From Sphingobacteriaceae bacterium (GTDB lineage Bacteria > Bacteroidota > Bacteroidia > B-17B0 > Aurantibacillaceae): a stretch of 64,000 nt of DNA. A program made the position numbers and the translations under genes. The notes below the pieces were generated by a model, which was given only the letters and a program-made list of their open reading frames with translations, made no database searches and was not told the origin of the DNA. Below are positions 61,413 to 64,000 of this stretch, piece by piece. How positions within the stretch are numbered: position 1 is the stretch's first letter; every line of letters begins with the position of its first letter. The stretch spans positions 1 through 64,000 of the forward strand of contig CANGGP010000003.1 in NCBI GenBank assembly GCA_947453445.1, read 5' to 3'.

Positions 61413-62942
61413 ATGCCCATCTTAGGTTCCATAATAAAAGGCGCAATTGGCATTCGCTCAAGAATACCTACCCGCCGCAGTGTTTATAAACAGCAAATTC
61501 GACAGCTTCATAAATTAATTGTGAAAGCGCAGTTTACCGATTTTGGTAAACAGTTCCGTTTTAGCGAAATGTTGTTGGAGTCGGATCCAATTAAACACTT
61601 TCAAAAAAATGTACCCATTTACGATTACCAGAGTATTTTTGATGCTTGGTGGCACTTGGCATTGCAAGGAAAAAAAGATGTGTGTTGGCCGGGTAAAACA
61701 AAATACTTTGCATTGAGTTCAGGCACTTCCGAATCGTCGAGCAAACACATTCCTGTTACAAAGGACATGATTAAAACGATTCAAAAAGGTACTTTAAAAC
61801 AAATATTATCGACCCGTCATTTTAATTTTAGCAAAGAGCAATACGAAACCGATATTTTGTTTGTTGGTGGCAGCACCAATTTAAATTATAACGGCACTTA
61901 CTTTAGTGGCGATTTAAGCGGTATTACCACCGGCACACAACCGCGTTGGTTTCAAAATTTTACACTTCCGGGTCCTGATATACGTTCAATCAGCAATTGG
62001 GAAAATAAATTGCAGGAAATTGTAGACAAAGCGAAACAATGGAATGTGGGCTTTATTTGCGGAGTACCGGCATGGATTCAAATTTTGTTTGAGCGAATTA
62101 TTAAACATTACAATGTAAAAACCATCCACGATATTTGGCCCAACCTCGCCATTTTTGTGCATGGTGGCGTATCCATACAACCCTATAAAAAAAGCATTGA
62201 TGCCCTTTGTGCAAAACCGATGATTTATTTGGATACCTATATGGCCTCCGAAGGCTTTATGGCTTTTCAAGAAAGACCCAATGAACCGCAAGGCATGAAG
62301 TTGCTTAGCGATAACAAAATATTTTTTGAATTTATTCCCTTCAACAATGACAATTTTGATGCCGACGGAAATTTTTTACCCAACGCCAAAACACTCACCA
62401 TTGCTGAAGTTGAAGCCGGTACAGATTATGCCTTGGTAATAAGTAATTGCGCCGGGGCATGGCGATACATCATTGGCGACACCATTAAATTTACAGATGT
62501 AAAACGCTGTGAAGTTATCATCACCGGACGCACCAAACACTTTTTGAGTTTATGCGGCGAACATTTGAGTGTAGACAATATGAACAAAGCCGTACAATTG
62601 GCCACTACAGAATTAGGCATTACCAGCAATGAATACTGTGTTACCGGCATTCCTTTCGAAGGTTTGTTTGCGCACCAATGGTATATTGGCGTTGATAAAC
62701 AAGTTGATGGCCAAGCTTTAAAAACAGCGCTCGACAAACATTTATGTGCATTAAACGACGATTATGCGGTTGAAAGAAAACATGCCTTAAAAGAAATTAT
62801 TATCACCCAATTATCGAACCAAGTTTTTATTGATTTTTTAGCCAGTAAAAATAAATTGGGCGGTCAAAGTAAATTTCCGCGCGTGTTAAAAGGAAAACAC
62901 TTAAACGATTGGTTAGCATTTTTAGAAACCACTTCAAAATAA
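61413..62942 (+). CDS. GH3-family (auxin-responsive promoter-type) acyl-adenylating protein
   Basis: A 509-residue member of the GH3 family, which in plants conjugates amino acids to hormones by acyl adenylation; bacterial roles are unclear. Conserved features: ATP loop ALSSGTSESSSKHIPVT at about residue 105, YMASEGFMAFQ at about 288 and an ACLEAEAGTDYALVISNCAG-like block near 335, followed by WRYIIGDTIKFTD and GRTKHFLSLCGEHLS. Bacteroidota often carry one copy. No adjacent biosynthetic genes suggest a substrate. Confidence 0.88.
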   Translation: MPILGSIIKGAIGIRSRIPTRRSVYKQQIRQLHKLIVKAQFTDFGKQFRFSEMLLESDPIKHFQKNVPIYDYQSIFDAWWHLALQGKKDVCWPGKTKYFALSSGTSESSSKHIPVTKDMIKTIQKGTLKQILSTRHFNFSKEQYETDILFVGGSTNLNYNGTYFSGDLSGITTGTQPRWFQNFTLPGPDIRSISNWENKLQEIVDKAKQWNVGFICGVPAWIQILFERIIKHYNVKTIHDIWPNLAIFVHGGVSIQPYKKSIDALCAKPMIYLDTYMASEGFMAFQERPNEPQGMKLLSDNKIFFEFIPFNNDNFDADGNFLPNAKTLTIAEVEAGTDYALVISNCAGAWRYIIGDTIKFTDVKRCEVIITGRTKHFLSLCGEHLSVDNMNKAVQLATTELGITSNEYCVTGIPFEGLFAHQWYIGVDKQVDGQALKTALDKHLCALNDDYAVERKHALKEIIITQLSNQVFIDFLASKNKLGGQSKFPRVLKGKHLNDWLAFLETTSK

Positions 62943-62948
62943 TCGCCG

Positions 62949-63572
62949 GTGCTAACACTCATTTCTCAAACCATCATCATTGTACTTTTGCTCACTTTTT
63001 CGTTTGGGCCTGCTTTTTTTGCCTTGGTGAACACAGGCATTAAGCATGGCTATAAAACCGGCGCTGTATTGGCTACCGGCATTGTACTGAGCGATTTTGC
63101 AGTGTGCTTACTAAATATTTTATTGGTAGATGGCGCCACCAGTTTTATACACAACGAAAAAATCCAGAGTTTTATGGGCATTATTGCCGGGGTGATTCTG
63201 ATTATTTTTGGGGCTTTTTATTTTAAAAAACCAATTGCGCAAGACGATGCAGGCATTGAACTCAAACAACCTTCGGTATCACTTACATTGTTGAAAGGAT
63301 TTTTCTTAAACAGTCTCAATCCTTCGGTATGGCTTTTGTGGTTGGGCAATGTTACCGCCATTAGCAAAAAGTTAGAATACTCTGTAGTTAAAATGATTAT
63401 TTATTTTAGCATTACCTTGGGCATTGTGCTTTTAATTGAATACAGTAAAGCCTATGCTGCCACCAAGTTAAAAATGGTTCTCACTGCAAAGTTGATGCAG
63501 CGAATAAATTTACTTACAGGTGTTCTGCTGATTATTTTTGGATTTGTATTAATTTATAATCATTACTTTTAA
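62949..63572 (+). CDS. LysE-family amino-acid exporter
   Basis: A 207-residue protein with six membrane segments and the family N-terminal signature SFGPAFFALVNTGIKHGYKTG, a GVILIIFGAFYFKKP hinge and a FFLNSLNPSVWLLWLG segment. LysE members export basic or neutral amino acids or homoserine lactones. The start is GTG at 62949, 7 bases after the GH3 gene. The C-terminal LLTGVLLIIFGFVLIYNHYF closes the last helix. Confidence 0.88.
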   Translation: MLTLISQTIIIVLLLTFSFGPAFFALVNTGIKHGYKTGAVLATGIVLSDFAVCLLNILLVDGATSFIHNEKIQSFMGIIAGVILIIFGAFYFKKPIAQDDAGIELKQPSVSLTLLKGFFLNSLNPSVWLLWLGNVTAISKKLEYSVVKMIIYFSITLGIVLLIEYSKAYAATKLKMVLTAKLMQRINLLTGVLLIIFGFVLIYNHYF

Positions 63573-63575
63573 TTC

Positions 63576-63848
63576 TTGAGCGAAGAAGATTTAAATAAAT
63601 TCAAAGAAAAGTTGGTTGAAAGCACTTCCTTTCCCAGCATTTACATGTTTAAATTCATAATCGAAACCGGCAATAGAAACATTGCTTTGGTAGAGAGTTT
63701 ATTTGAGGCCGAAGCCGAACTGCACCGCAAGGAAAGCAGCAATGGCAAGTACACCAGCATTACAGCGCGACAAGTGGTGATGCATGCTGATGAGGTAATT
63801 GATATATACAAACGCGCTTCATTGATCAAAGGCATCATGTTTTTATAA
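63576..63848 (+). CDS. DUF493 (YbeD-like) protein
   Basis: A 90-residue protein of the DUF493/YbeD family: VESTSFPSIYMFKFIIETGN, SSNGKYTSITARQVVMHADE and IYKRASLIKGIMFL match the alpha-beta ACT-like fold. YbeD is linked to lipoate metabolism only by gene neighbourhood in E. coli. The start is TTG at 63576, 3 bases after the LysE stop. The stop overlaps the next gene start. Confidence 0.85.
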   Translation: MSEEDLNKFKEKLVESTSFPSIYMFKFIIETGNRNIALVESLFEAEAELHRKESSNGKYTSITARQVVMHADEVIDIYKRASLIKGIMFL

Positions 63849-64000
63849 TGGTTCATCAATTACATTCTGAACACTTAAGCATTCGCATAAAGGCCTTGGG
63901 CGCCGAGCTTTGCAGCGTTAAAAACAAAGCGGGTATCGAATTTATCTGGCAAGCCAATCCAAGCATTTGGGCCCGCCATGCACCGGTGCTTTTTCCGGTT
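63848..64000 (+). CDS. Aldose 1-epimerase-like protein, N-terminal part
   Basis: Cut by the window end after 51 residues. ALGAELCSVKNKAGIEFIW and NPSIWARHAPVLFPV match the N-terminal beta-sandwich of the aldose-1-epimerase family (LacX/YihR group) in Bacteroidota. It starts at ATG 63848, overlapping the DUF493 stop by one base, so LysE, DUF493 and this gene likely form one transcript. Confidence 0.8.
   Translation, partial: MVHQLHSEHLSIRIKALGAELCSVKNKAGIEFIWQANPSIWARHAPVLFPV

Noticed and set aside
1-64000. tRNA, rRNA, CRISPR arrays, IS elements or phage genes
   Set aside because: Looked for cloverleaf features, regularly spaced repeats and transposase or integrase frames; none seen. A tRNA search tool would be needed for certainty.

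Overview
The window is a 64 kb piece of an AT-rich chromosome from a member of the Bacteroidota. Evidence for the phylum is the set of families largely restricted to it (DUF2851, DUF3276/PUR, DUF6089, DUF4271, DUF5777, IPExxxVDY, bTHX, CarboxypepD_reg-like and Big_5-type lipoproteins, a BBP2-like barrel), -7 promoter boxes of the TAnnTTTG type, frequent TTG/GTG starts, few Shine-Dalgarno sequences and many lipoprotein signal peptides. Genus cannot be told. It is core chromosome: no phage, insertion sequence, CRISPR array, tRNA or rRNA was seen.

Layout. 1-1792: end of a DUF218 protein, DUF2851 and a PspC-like protein. 1801-5886 (minus): pabA/trpG-aroB-aroA-tatC-AhpD-like operon (chorismate synthesis plus Tat export). 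5938-9100: PUR-domain protein, lipoproteins and a 37-residue Lys/Ala mini-protein. 9095-13544: radical SAM/SPASM enzyme, MlaFE lipid-transport pair, a 40-residue lipoprotein, a carboxypeptidase-regulatory-domain protein and a half-length aldehyde dehydrogenase. 13581-20987: outer-membrane barrel plus a 1000-residue TPR protein, FtsE, and an M3 oligopeptidase.

21902-30790 (minus) is a complete phosphate-uptake block: porin-pstS-pstC-pstA-pstB-phoU followed by two tandem PiT transporters. TTAACA repeats precede the porin and a TTAAC palindrome precedes the PiT pair. PstC carries a periplasmic insert that resembles one lobe of PstS. 30926-38093 holds cell-envelope genes (OmpA-like lipoprotein, DUF6089, BBP2-like porin, murI, AsmA). 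38290-42887 is the rimP-nusA-infB operon with a terminator-like hairpin in its leader. 43046-46902 is acpP-fabF-rnc-IPExxxVDY-pdxH. 46940-50692 has a mini c-type cytochrome lipoprotein, an agmatinase-like enzyme, a TlpA-like thioredoxin, riboflavin synthase and a YkgJ-type protein.

50729-55829 holds bTHX, rnpA (no ordinary start codon visible), hemD with a long basic N-terminal extension, DUF4271, DUF5777, YceI and mutY. 55970-58914 is HU, a TPR protein, a 29-residue AURKAIP1/COX24-like ribosomal peptide and RNase E/G. 59532-64000 has a gamma-carbonic-anhydrase-like protein, an M42 peptidase, a GH3-family protein, a LysE exporter, DUF493 and the start of an aldose-1-epimerase-like gene. The two longest gene-free stretches (21596-21901 and 59164-59531) each carry a copy of what looks like the same GC-rich dispersed palindromic element.

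The strongest candidates for something new are the PstS-lobe-like insert in PstC, the Lys/Ala-rich basic tails in three unrelated genes (including HemD), the rimP leader hairpin, the rnpA start problem and the dispersed palindromic element.
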